Source: a virus. Taken from it: a stretch of 36,028 bases of DNA. Each line of letters opens with the position of its first letter. Positions within the stretch are counted from its first letter, which is position 1. A program made the translations under genes and the position numbers. The notes beneath the pieces were generated by a model. It was not told the origin of the DNA. It did not search any database and saw nothing but the letters and a program-made list of their open reading frames with translations. The stretch covers positions 1 to 36,028 of the IMG/VR virus record IMGVR_UViG_3300044684_000094, one strand, 5' to 3'. Below, one piece after another: positions 30,290 through 35,933 of the stretch.

Positions 30290-30810
30290 GAATGGTACTT
30301 ACCCTCCGCAATCTTGGCGTAGTTAGTGGCATTAGTGAGCCACTCGATGTCGGCTCGGAATGGGCGCCGGTCTTTGCTAGCAACTTGACCCGTCAGGAAT
30401 GGCGATGCTTTGACGTGCTGGAAGAAGTTTCTCCATTCGTCCAAGTTAGGCAACCCGTCTTTCTCGTCTTGCCAGCGCTGCCGAATCTGCCCCTGGCGCT
30501 TTGCTGTGAGAACCTCGCACCTGGGCAGCGGCGGGCACAGGATTTCGTGGTACAGGTCGAGGATGGATTGGAAAGGAACCTTGACAACTTTTGCCTGGGG
30601 CTTAGGTGTCTCTGCCTTGATTCCCAGGGCCGACAGCCGCTCAGCAATCGGCTGGGCTAACCGGACAGGCATGATGAGCGTCTGGACCACGCCGGTCTGC
30701 AGGTTTCGCTGGGTAAGCCAAATGGCGCCAGCGATGTGCTCCATCGCGATTGGCTGAAATTCCAGTTCGTTCAGGTTGTCGAAAAGATGTAGGTCAGTTG
30801 GATTATTCAT
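30286..30810 (-). CDS. Probable replication-associated protein
   Basis: A 174-residue protein with aagggg before ATG 30810. After an N-terminal part of unknown type, residues 75-170 read VVKVPFQSILDLYHEILCPP, LTAKRQGQIRQRWQDE, LDEWRNFFQHVKASPFLTG and RPFRADIEWLTNATNYAKI. This order (short DnaT/replisome-organiser-like tail, RPFxADxxWLxxxxNxxKIxEGKY) is typical of the C-terminal part of phage O-type replication proteins. A missing DNA-binding N-terminus means it may be a split or accessory replication factor. Confidence 0.65.
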   Translation of the reverse strand: MNNPTDLHLFDNLNELEFQPIAMEHIAGAIWLTQRNLQTGVVQTLIMPVRLAQPIAERLSALGIKAETPKPQAKVVKVPFQSILDLYHEILCPPLPRCEVLTAKRQGQIRQRWQDEKDGLPNLDEWRNFFQHVKASPFLTGQVASKDRRPFRADIEWLTNATNYAKIAEGKYHS

Positions 30811-30900
30811 GGAATCCCCTTGAATGCGTTTGGCGGATGCGCATCCCCCGTTACTTCAATGGTTGTGACCAGGGCGGTCTATCCAATTAACATCACCTCC

Positions 30901-31119
30901 CTATTTTTCCGCAAAAGTGATCACTTCAACCGGAACACTCCGTTTCGCTTGTTGTGTCACTTGGAGTTGTACCTTAACAGTACGAAGAATTTCACGAGCC
31001 TGTGAAGCAATCGCATCCCCTTGTCCGGGTTGAATCGTTCTGCTCCGCAGATCCGTAAGGGTTTTCCATAGCTGATCCTTGATATTCGAGGCGGTCAGCT
31101 CTTGCGCATCAGTTGCCAT
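30901..31119 (-). CDS. Small helical phage protein
   Basis: Seventy-two residues: ELTASNIKDQLWKTLTDLRS, QGDAIASQAREILRTVKVQL and a closing VPVEVITFAEK. It resembles short helical proteins next to phage zinc-finger or replication genes, function unknown. It overlaps the upstream gene by 25 nt. A 90-nt gap follows (30,811-30,900) that holds only ggaggtgatg, with no lasting ORF, and a 12-nt palindrome ggatgcgcatcc. Confidence 0.68.
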   Translation of the reverse strand: MATDAQELTASNIKDQLWKTLTDLRSRTIQPGQGDAIASQAREILRTVKVQLQVTQQAKRSVPVEVITFAEK

Positions 31120-31634
31120 AGTTCTCTCCTACGTTGGGTGGCTTGCCGTGTATATCGCCCATTGGCGATGTAAATTTCGTATCTAGTAGCACGTTTGTCT
31201 ATTTCAGTTTGAAGCTCCGACAATAGGCGTGCCGCATCCTCAAAAGGGCCAAAAGCCTTAAATCGTCGATCCTTGTCATATTCCTTTTTCTTAGCGCGAT
31301 ATTCAGGTTGGCGGCAGTATTCAAGGTGCTTAGACATACGCTTTTGTCTTTGTAGGCGATGAAGCTCTTTCCGTTCCTCTTTGTGCTCGTGATAGAAAAC
31401 TCGCTTTTTTGCTCGAAGCTCATCACCTTTCAATTCTCTTCGTTTCTTGTCGTACTCAGCTTTAGCTATCTTTTTCTGTTCTAGGGTGGGAGGGTTTTTC
31501 AATCGTCTAGCCAACCCGGCACAGGAGCGAGAACAGTAAAGACTTCTTTCCATGGCCATAGCACGATTTAAATGACCAGTCTCAGCGAAGAAAGGCATTC
31601 GGCATTGAGGACAAATTACTTCTTGCTTAGCCAT
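31095..31634 (-). CDS. Zinc-finger protein with a long basic helix
   Basis: A 179-residue protein. The N-terminus has CPQC (about 9-12) and LYCSRSCAG (about 32-40), a treble-clef knuckle of the kind used in MYM or HNH-like nucleases. Residues 50-125 are a very basic helix (KKIAKAEYDKKRRELKG; HRLQRQKRMSKHLEYCR). No catalytic HNH residues are evident. It probably binds DNA or RNA. The region upstream is non-coding and structured. Confidence 0.7.
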   Translation of the reverse strand: MAKQEVICPQCRMPFFAETGHLNRAMAMERSLYCSRSCAGLARRLKNPPTLEQKKIAKAEYDKKRRELKGDELRAKKRVFYHEHKEERKELHRLQRQKRMSKHLEYCRQPEYRAKKKEYDKDRRFKAFGPFEDAARLLSELQTEIDKRATRYEIYIANGRYTRQATQRRRELWQLMRKS

Positions 31635-31674
31635 AGATATCTAGATCCTAGGATTAGCTCTTTGGTGAAGTCCC

Positions 31675-31730
31675 GAGCAAAGCACCCCCTAAACCCCTAA
31701 AAAAGGGCCCGGGAAGTGCTGACTTAGCTC
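31675..31730 (-). promoter_or_regulatory. Long imperfect hairpin in the leader of the zinc-finger gene
   Basis: gagc (31675-31678) and agcac (31681-31685) pair with gctc (31727-31730) and gtgct (31716-31720); the inner part contains facing C- and G-runs. It lies about 40 nt before the start at 31,634, in the minus-strand transcript. Rest of 31,635-31,770: nothing further supported. Confidence 0.35.
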
Positions 31731-31874
31731 TCCGGAGCCAGTCCGTCGCTTTTGCACTGAGAAGGTCTTTTCACGTACCCCTCTCAACAACCCGTGCCCA
31801 GGACGACGATTTCACTTCCTGAACACACGCGAGCTTGCACCGCGCCTGATACGGCCCGAGCGCGTTAAGGGCGC

Positions 31875-31903
31875 TTGACACAAGGGATAGGGGATTCGAA
31901 GAT
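31875..31903 (+). promoter_or_regulatory. Candidate promoter for the antisense small RNA
   Basis: A perfect TTGACA (31875-31880), 17-nt spacer and a weak GAAGAT (31898-31903). It points away from the minus-strand operon and lies 62 nt before an intrinsic terminator. The weak -10 box leaves room for an activator. Confidence 0.45.
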
Positions 31904-31909
31904 ATGCAC

Positions 31910-32000
31910 GTGGCACGCGTTGTGCCCAGCAAATCCATCCGGTTCGCTCTACCGATGGTCACGCGCCCGAGTGTTGCTAGCACTGCGGGCGTTTTTATTT
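31910..32000 (+). ncRNA. Putative antisense small RNA (OOP-like position)
   Basis: About 90 nt with no ORF, running from a TTGACA promoter to a strong terminator. Three hairpins are visible: ggcac/gtgcc (31912-31916 with 31922-31926), ccatc-ggt/acc-gatgg in 31937-31960, and the terminator stem. It is complementary to the minus-strand transcript between the 32,042-32,266 gene and the zinc-finger gene. In lambda, OOP RNA has the same relation to the cII-O boundary. No plus-strand gene lies upstream to explain the terminator. Confidence 0.5.
31965..32000 (+). terminator. Rho-independent terminator with no upstream plus-strand gene
   Basis: gcccg-agtg (31965-31973) pairs with cact-g-cgggc (31981-31990), one bulged G, and is followed by gtttttattt. 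Among the strongest terminators in the window. Confidence 0.85.
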
Positions 32001-32041
32001 GGCGCTTCCGTGAAGCCGAAGTCAAGGGGGAGTGAACTGGC

Positions 32042-32266
32042 TCAACCATGAGCATGGCGTTTCTGCCAATTACGGAGATAGGTGCGGACGACTTCCGCCT
32101 CCTTCACAATCGCGCCAGGCGAAAACTGGGCGTCAGCCATCATCTGCTCGTACTTGCGCTTGGCTAGGGCCTCTCGGATGGCCTGGACGGCCTCCTGATC
32201 GACCTCGAAGGGGATCGAATCGGCTATCGGATCGTAAGGTCGACGGTTATCGATGATCGTTGGCAT
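32042..32266 (-). CDS. Unknown small early protein after the HTH regulator
   Basis: Seventy-four residues with aggaga 6 nt before ATG 32266, inside the end of the HTH gene. It has a disordered start (MPTIIDNRRPYDPIADSIPF), then one long helix (DQEAVQAIREALAKRKYEQM) and a basic tail. It stands where lambda has cII, but no HTH is visible. Confidence 0.7.
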   Translation of the reverse strand: MPTIIDNRRPYDPIADSIPFEVDQEAVQAIREALAKRKYEQMMADAQFSPGAIVKEAEVVRTYLRNWQKRHAHG

Positions 32267-32480
32267 GAATCTTTCTCCTGTTCCTGCGGTGAAGTTCGAT
32301 GAGCTTCAGGGCTACGTTCCCAGTAGGTTGCTTGCTTCTGCCTGACATGAGGTCGTGGCAGGCTCCTTTTGATATCCCAAGGGCCTCCGAAAGCTCGCGG
32401 AATTTAAGACCTGCCGTACGCAGGTCAAGCATCATTTGTTTCCACTGGAACTGTTCCATGATGGCATCTCGCTTGGACAT
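32247..32480 (-). CDS. Cro-like helix-turn-helix regulator
   Basis: I use ATG 32480 (77 residues); ATG 32459 is an alternative and a GTG at 32495 lies in the promoter. The HTH is KFRELSEALGISKGACHDLM (about 26-45), an XRE/Cro type, followed by SGRSKQPTGNVALKLIEL. No cleavable C-terminal domain, so it is not CI-like in length. The -10 box of its promoter ends 6 nt before ATG 32480, so the mRNA may be leaderless; no ribosome site exists. A palindromic operator covers the promoter, so it probably represses itself and the divergent operon. Confidence 0.8.
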   Translation of the reverse strand: MSKRDAIMEQFQWKQMMLDLRTAGLKFRELSEALGISKGACHDLMSGRSKQPTGNVALKLIELHRRNRRKIHANDHR

Positions 32481-32486
32481 GGATGA

Positions 32487-32514
32487 ACGATACACCGAAA
32501 ATTATTTTCGTCAA
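32487..32514 (-). promoter_or_regulatory. Minus-strand early promoter (PR-like)
   Basis: Reading on the minus strand: TTGACG (32514-32509), 16-nt spacer and TATCGT (32492-32487). Transcription would begin at or next to ATG 32480. Confidence 0.65.
32496..32510. promoter_or_regulatory. Operator: perfect 15-nt palindrome
   Basis: cgaaaattattttcg is a 6-3-6 perfect inverted repeat overlapping the minus promoter's -35 box and spacer. Next to it lies actagaaaatagt (32514-32526), and an inverted match caccgaaaa/ttttcggtg (32493-32501 with 32537-32545) joins both promoters. These are likely binding sites for the HTH protein. Confidence 0.65.
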
Positions 32515-32528
32515 CTAGAAAATAGTGC

Positions 32529-32557
32529 TTGACAATGTTTTCGGTGAGGCGTAAATT
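32529..32557 (+). promoter_or_regulatory. Plus-strand early promoter (PL-like)
   Basis: TTGACA (32529-32534), 17-nt spacer, TAAATT (32552-32557): a near-consensus sigma70 promoter. It faces the plus-strand early genes and begins 15 nt from the operator half-sites. Confidence 0.8.
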
Positions 32558-32585
32558 CTCATCCAACGAAACGGGAGACGCAGCC

Positions 32586-32834
32586 ATGACGCCGAACATC
32601 ACCGAACGCAGCAAGACCCTTTTCCTCGCCTACGCGAAGGACGCCGGCAATTGGAGCGGTACGCCGCTCGTTGGCGGCAACGTCGGCGGGAGTGTCGAAG
32701 ATCGCGGCAACCTCACGCAGTTGAAGCAAGCTGGCCTGCTTACGACGGATCGGATGGACGGCCATTTGTGGGTTCACTTCACAGACCTGGGCCGCGAGTT
32801 TGCACGCGAAAACGGCGTTGAGATTCGCGACTAA
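32586..32834 (+). CDS. Small unknown early protein (winged-helix-like)
   Basis: The start is ATG 32586, with gggag 9 nt upstream; the longer frame from TTG 32529 would use the promoter's -35 box as codons. The 82-residue product has SKTLFLAYAKDAGNWSGTPL, then RGNLTQLKQAGLLTTDRMDG and HLWVHFTDLGREFARENG. Helix, helix, then a beta hairpin resembles a winged-helix domain, often seen in short phage proteins. First gene of the plus-strand early operon; it may be regulatory. Confidence 0.72.
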   Translation: MTPNITERSKTLFLAYAKDAGNWSGTPLVGGNVGGSVEDRGNLTQLKQAGLLTTDRMDGHLWVHFTDLGREFARENGVEIRD

Positions 32835-32874
32835 CCACCCACGGCCACGGACGGTCTCTATTGAGACAATAGCC

Positions 32875-33063
32875 ATGACTATCAAAATCGAATCAATCGA
32901 CGAAGTACCCGGCTATGCTGCACAGGTTTGGGGAGGGTGGGTGTGGATAGATGGGAGAGGCTTTGAACAGCGCTGGAGCAAGGAAACCACGCGCGAAAAG
33001 TGCGAGGACACCGTGCTTAATGTCGTCAGGCGCATTGGCGTCGAAGCCGCTTTTGCTGATTAA
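32875..33063 (+). CDS. Small unknown early protein
   Basis: Sixty-two residues from ATG 32875; the longer frame from 32,800 lies inside the preceding gene. MTIKIESIDEVPGYAAQVWG, then tryptophan-rich WVWIDGRGFEQRW and a helix ending EAAFAD. Its leader repeats ccacccacggcca (32835-32847), shared with the next gene. Confidence 0.68.
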   Translation: MTIKIESIDEVPGYAAQVWGGWVWIDGRGFEQRWSKETTREKCEDTVLNVVRRIGVEAAFAD

Positions 33064-33101
33064 TTCAACGTCCACCCACGGCCAGCATTGAGATCAACGC
33101 C

Positions 33102-33353
33102 ATGAGCCATAAACAGAAAATCGAGGTTACGAAGCTCTACGAGTCATCAGTGTGTACGCGCTGGTTGGTCAAATTCCCATCCACACCGACCAAGGAAGGC
33201 CGTAGATGGTATGCGACAACCTACCCGAATAGCGATCAGGTTTTCGTCGAGACTGTTGTAACTCGTCGCGCATCAAGAAATCTACGCGTTGCGGATGCCG
33301 TACGGATTCATATTGCTAAATCAAAATCGTCCGTGACGGACGGCAAGCATTGA
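33102..33353 (+). CDS. Small basic unknown early protein
   Basis: Eighty-three residues: a beta-rich, basic protein ([39 protein letters not shown]). The leader carries ccacccacggcca (33072-33084) and attgag, as in the preceding gene. No family is recognised. Confidence 0.68.
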   Translation: MSHKQKIEVTKLYESSVCTRWLVKFPSTPTKEGRRWYATTYPNSDQVFVETVVTRRASRNLRVADAVRIHIAKSKSSVTDGKH

Positions 33354-33363
33354 GGAAATGAAG

Positions 33364-33804
33364 ATGGCCCGAGCTTTCAATGGTGATCTAGTAAATGATC
33401 CGCGAGTCACACCTGTTCCAGAAACGGGCTGTTGGCTTTGGACTGGATCATGGAATCATCGCGTATATGGTGTTGCGGGCGCGAATGGAAAATCATGGCA
33501 AGCCCATAGGCTTTCTTGGACGATCACGAATGGACCAATTCCGCACGGCCTATTCGTATGTCACAAGTGTGATACGCCGGCATGTGTTAATCCACATCAT
33601 CTTTTCCTCGGAACGCCACGCGAAAACAATGTGGACATGGCGATTAAGAAAAGACATCAAGAACAGAAACGCACCCATTGTACGCAAGGTCATTCGCTTT
33701 CAGGCGAAAATCTACGATTCAATGGTAGAGGAGAGCGTGTCTGTGTCGCATGCGCAAGAATTGCCAGCAAAGCAACAAGAAAACGTAAGAAATTAGCGCA
33801 TTGA
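33364..33804 (+). CDS. HNH endonuclease with an extra zinc finger
   Basis: I start at ATG 33364 (gagga at 7 nt); ATG 33358 is too close to it. The 146-residue nuclease has [15 protein letters not shown] (22-36), AHRLSW (47-52), then [20 protein letters not shown] (64-83) with H67 and the N76/H78/H79 set, as in HNH_3 endonucleases. A second zinc site follows (THCTQGHSL 104-112 and CVACAR 127-132), then a basic tail. It is probably a selfish, homing-type nuclease inserted in the early operon, or a DNA-processing enzyme. Confidence 0.88.
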   Translation: MARAFNGDLVNDPRVTPVPETGCWLWTGSWNHRVYGVAGANGKSWQAHRLSWTITNGPIPHGLFVCHKCDTPACVNPHHLFLGTPRENNVDMAIKKRHQEQKRTHCTQGHSLSGENLRFNGRGERVCVACARIASKATRKRKKLAH

Positions 33805-33810
33805 TCTACC

Positions 33811-33856
33811 GCCCATGCCTTTGCCATCCGCGAGGGCATGCACGGGCGATCCGATC
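33811..33856 (+). repeat. Early-operon hairpin plus CACGG element, copy 1
   Basis: catgcc (33814-33819) pairs with ggcatg (33835-33840), with an outer gcc/ggc helix (33811-33813 with 33845-33847), then cacgggcgatccg from 33841. Lies between the HNH gene and the 33,880 gene. Confidence 0.55.
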
Positions 33857-33879
33857 AACAACAAAACGGAAATAAATCG

Positions 33880-34050
33880 ATGAAATACCGCTACTACATC
33901 GTTGATCTTTTTGATGGTTGCGTAAAAGGCACGAATGACGAAAAGACGGCTCGAAATTTCTCCATATGCGAAGAATGGTATGTGATTGATACAGAAACCG
34001 GAAAATGGATTGTAGGCGACGAAGATATGGAGATTCCCGAAATAAAGTGA
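33880..34050 (+). CDS. Small unknown early protein
   Basis: Fifty-six residues from ATG 33880 (an upstream ATG at 33838 falls in the hairpin element). MKYRYYIVDLFDGCVKGTND, then EEWYVIDTETGKWIVGDEDM: a small beta protein that resembles short phage proteins describing no known function. Acidic end. Confidence 0.7.
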   Translation: MKYRYYIVDLFDGCVKGTNDEKTARNFSICEEWYVIDTETGKWIVGDEDMEIPEIK

Positions 34051-34059
34051 TTGTCGGCC

Positions 34060-34097
34060 ATAGCGCATTCGTTGAGTGCTCTATCACGGTCGATCCG
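34060..34097 (+). repeat. Early-operon hairpin plus CACGG element, copy 2
   Basis: atagcgcattc (34060-34070) pairs with gagtgctctat (34074-34084), one mismatch and one G-T, followed by cacggtcgatccg (34085-34097). Lies before the DUF6948-like gene. Confidence 0.55.
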
Positions 34098-34123
34098 ACC
34101 CGATCCACAACCAAGGAACCTAA

Positions 34124-34483
34124 ATGGACATCAACTCTCTCACGATTGGTCAGGCTCGCGAATTGGCTTCGTTGTTTGGTAATGCGGGTACCTCGAAGCT
34201 TTCGCCCTTCCTCGGAAGATACGTCATCGTTCGCACCTATTCCGCTGGCGTGCATGCTGGTGAACTGGTGAGTCAGGATGGCGATATCGTTGTGCTCAAG
34301 GATTCGCGTCGCCTGTGGAAATGGAAGGCTAAGCAAGGCGTGGCGCTTTCTGGCGTTGCCGTACATGGCATCCATCGACCCGACAGCAAAGTGGATGTCA
34401 TCGTTCCCGAACATATGTTGATCGGGTCCATCGAAGTCATCCCCGCTTCTGGTGACGCGAAGGAATCTATCCATGGAGCGTAA
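34124..34483 (+). CDS. DUF6948-like protein
   Basis: A 119-residue protein with aaggaa upstream of ATG 34124. MDINSLTIGQARELASLFGN, RYVIVRTYSAGVHAGELVSQ, VLKDSRRLWKWKAKQGVALS and EHMLIGSIEVIPASGD follow the pattern known from the DUF6948 family, common in phages and of unknown function. The central beta barrel with WKW could bind nucleic acid; that is inference. It overlaps the start of the repeat gene by 11 nt. Confidence 0.82.
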   Translation: MDINSLTIGQARELASLFGNAGTSKLSPFLGRYVIVRTYSAGVHAGELVSQDGDIVVLKDSRRLWKWKAKQGVALSGVAVHGIHRPDSKVDVIVPEHMLIGSIEVIPASGDAKESIHGA

Positions 34484-34766
34484 TCGAAAAATGGTTGGTA
34501 ACCCGCACCGGACATTGATTGGGTCCGGGGACGGGTACGGGTCCGGGGACGGGTACGGGTACGGGTACGGGTCCGGGTCCGGGTCCGGGGACGGGGACGG
34601 GTCCGGGGACGGGTCCGGGTACGGGGACGGGGACGGGTCCGGGTACGGGTCCGGGTCCGGGTCCGGGTACGGGTCCGGGTCCGGGGACGGGGACGGGTCC
34701 GGGTCCGGGTCCGGGTCCGGGTCCGGGTACGGGTCCGGGTCCGGGTACGGGTACGGGGACGGCTGA
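34473..34766 (+). CDS. Low-complexity (Gly-Ser/Asp/Tyr)n repeat protein
   Basis: I start at ATG 34473 because aagga lies 8 nt before it; this gives 97 residues: MERNRKMVGNPHRTLI followed by 40 Gly-X dipeptides (20 Ser, 10 Asp, 10 Tyr) and a final G. Every Gly codon is GGG and every X codon ends in C (TCC, GAC, TAC). The dipeptide frame is chosen because the ORF has a ribosome site; other frames of the array (GP/GT, or antisense DP, RT, PV) lack one. Such a chain would be flexible and sticky, like other Gly/Tyr repeats, and might phase-separate or coat DNA. Function unknown. Confidence 0.7.
   Translation: MERNRKMVGNPHRTLIGSGDGYGSGDGYGYGYGSGSGSGDGDGSGDGSGYGDGDGSGYGSGSGSGYGSGSGDGDGSGSGSGSGSGYGSGSGYGYGDG
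34521..34760. repeat. 40-copy hexanucleotide tandem array GGG[T/G][C/A]C
   Basis: Exactly 40 hexamers, of three kinds: gggtcc (20), ggggac (10), gggtac (10), without any frame-breaking change in 240 nt. The plus strand has a G-run every 6 nt, so it could form G-quadruplexes as DNA or mRNA, with no C-run of three on that strand to compete. Confidence 0.97.
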
Positions 34767-34814
34767 TTGCCAGCCATAGACCTTCGAATGGAGGTCTATC
34801 ACGGGCAATCCGTC
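34766..34814 (+). repeat. Early-operon hairpin plus CACGG element, copy 3
   Basis: Outer stem attgcc/ggcaat (34766-34771 with 34804-34809) encloses inner stem atagacct/aggtctat (34776-34783 with 34792-34799), both perfect, joined by agcc and cacg. cacgggcaatccg runs 34800-34812. The best-formed member of the family. Confidence 0.65.
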
Positions 34815-34837
34815 TCGAAGCGCAACCGAGAGATACC

Positions 34838-35251
34838 ATGAGCAATGAACACGTCAATCCAGTTTTTCGCGATATTCTGAGTGGCATGAAAGACAAAGCC
34901 ATTCCTGATTCGTACTTTGCCAAGCCAGTCGCTGCGGCATTGCAAGCAGATCGTCAGATGATCAATGCAGCGCAACAGCGCATCCGCGAGCTTGAATCAG
35001 CGAATGCCAACCTTCGTGCCCACGTCCGTCATCTCAATTCGATCATCGACGAGATAGCGCCTACTGACTACGCAATGGTCCTGGAAGGCGACATCGAAGA
35101 AACGACGATTCCGCAGGAGGTGATGATTCCTGCAATGGCCGAGCTGATGCTTGATATCGACGTTCGCCTGAAGCTCGAAAAGATCGTCGAACGCAAGTAC
35201 ATGCAGTATGTGCGGCGATTGAACGATGATGCGGCGCGGGGAGAAGAGTGA
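34838..35251 (+). CDS. Coiled-coil unknown early protein
   Basis: A 137-residue protein. After PVFRDILSGMKDKAIPDSYF a coiled coil (about 37-72, AQQRIRELESANANLRAHV) is followed by an acidic middle and a basic helical end (EKIVERKYMQYVRRLNDD). It may be a small DNA-metabolism adaptor. Overlaps the next gene by one base. Confidence 0.7.
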   Translation: MSNEHVNPVFRDILSGMKDKAIPDSYFAKPVAAALQADRQMINAAQQRIRELESANANLRAHVRHLNSIIDEIAPTDYAMVLEGDIEETTIPQEVMIPAMAELMLDIDVRLKLEKIVERKYMQYVRRLNDDAARGEE

Positions 35252-35469
35252 TGAGTGAACTTAAGTATGCATTTCCTAGTGCATTCATTTCAGAAGCCGG
35301 CATGACATTGCGCGATTACTTTGCAGCCGCATCGCTTCCAGCAATTTATGCCGAGTACATGGCTAGCATTCGTAACCATGAATGCAATTATGCAGAAGAA
35401 TGGCGATTGGGATTGGCATTTAGCGCATATGATATGGCGGACGCCATGATAAAGGCGCGCAAAAAATGA
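35251..35469 (+). CDS. Small phage protein of the GMTLRDYFAA type
   Basis: Seventy-two residues from ATG 35251 (TGATG overlap). The segment GMTLRDYFAAASLPAIY, followed by a hydrophobic helix with YDMADAMIKARKK, is widespread in phage early operons, with no known role. It overlaps the next small ORF by ATGA. Confidence 0.75.
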   Translation: MSELKYAFPSAFISEAGMTLRDYFAAASLPAIYAEYMASIRNHECNYAEEWRLGLAFSAYDMADAMIKARKK

Positions 35470-35591
35470 CATCTCTTCATAGCTACCTCAACCGCAAGAC
35501 CGTCACGGATCGCGCCGAGCAGATCGCCATATTCACGGTTGGCATGATCGTCGGCATTGACCTTTGCATTTGCTTGGTGATTATCCCATGA
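35466..35591 (+). CDS. Small membrane protein
   Basis: ATG 35466 gives 41 residues. A charged start (MTSLHSYLNRKTVTDRAEQI) is followed by one hydrophobic segment (IFTVGMIVGIDLCICLVII). ATGA overlaps at both ends support expression. It could be an exclusion or inner-membrane accessory protein. Confidence 0.6.
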   Translation: MTSLHSYLNRKTVTDRAEQIAIFTVGMIVGIDLCICLVIIP

Positions 35592-35809
35592 GCGCCATTA
35601 CCTGTACTCCATTGGATCATCTGGAGATAGCTGGACAGCATTGTCCGGAATGCGACTCAGATGTAGATGATTACGGCAATACGGAAGAAATGTTCCATTA
35701 CTGTAGCTTTCCTGATTGTGGATGTGATGGTGCACGACTTTGCATGGCACCGAATGGAGCTAGTGGTGCATCGCTGACTCTTAACATCGAACATGGTTCT
35801 TTAAAATGA
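35588..35809 (+). CDS. Small cysteine-rich protein
   Basis: Seventy-three residues from ATG 35588 (ATGA overlap); an upstream GTG at 35564 lies in the preceding gene. Cysteines form HCPEC and YCSFPDCGC with a later LC, enough for one or two zinc sites. No family is recognised. It overlaps the next ORF by ATGA. Confidence 0.68.
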   Translation: MSAITCTPLDHLEIAGQHCPECDSDVDDYGNTEEMFHYCSFPDCGCDGARLCMAPNGASGASLTLNIEHGSLK

Positions 35810-35922
35810 ACGCGAAGCCGCCGAGTAGTTGGCCGTTCTGGCGTTTTATTGCCAAATGCCTAGTGTTCGAGGCGGCAATCGGCGTGGCTGTAGTTTGGCT
35901 GGCGCATATCTGGAATCAATAG
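35806..35922 (+). CDS. Small membrane protein
   Basis: ATG 35806 gives 38 residues: MNAKPPSSWPFWRFIAKCLV, then one hydrophobic segment (FEAAIGVAVVWLAHIW). Second short membrane protein within 350 nt. Its end contains the ribosome site region for the next gene. Confidence 0.55.
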   Translation: MNAKPPSSWPFWRFIAKCLVFEAAIGVAVVWLAHIWNQ

Positions 35923-35933
35923 AGGACATTACT

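Noticed and set aside
31771-32055. Minus-strand ORF of 94 codons over the small RNA region
   Set aside because: No ribosome site, odd composition, and it covers a strong plus-strand terminator; better explained as non-coding.
34521-34760. CRISPR array or attachment-site repeats
   Set aside because: Units are 6 nt, directly adjacent and without spacers; a simple tandem repeat in a reading frame.
34519-34779. Second plus-strand frame of the array (Gly-Pro/Gly-Thr repeats)
   Set aside because: It has no ribosome site or separate start outside the array; the Gly-Ser/Asp/Tyr frame has both.
33806-34923. Minus-strand ORFs rich in Asp-Pro, Arg-Thr or Pro-Val repeats
   Set aside because: They are antisense readings of the hexamer array; they cross clear plus-strand genes and lack ribosome sites.
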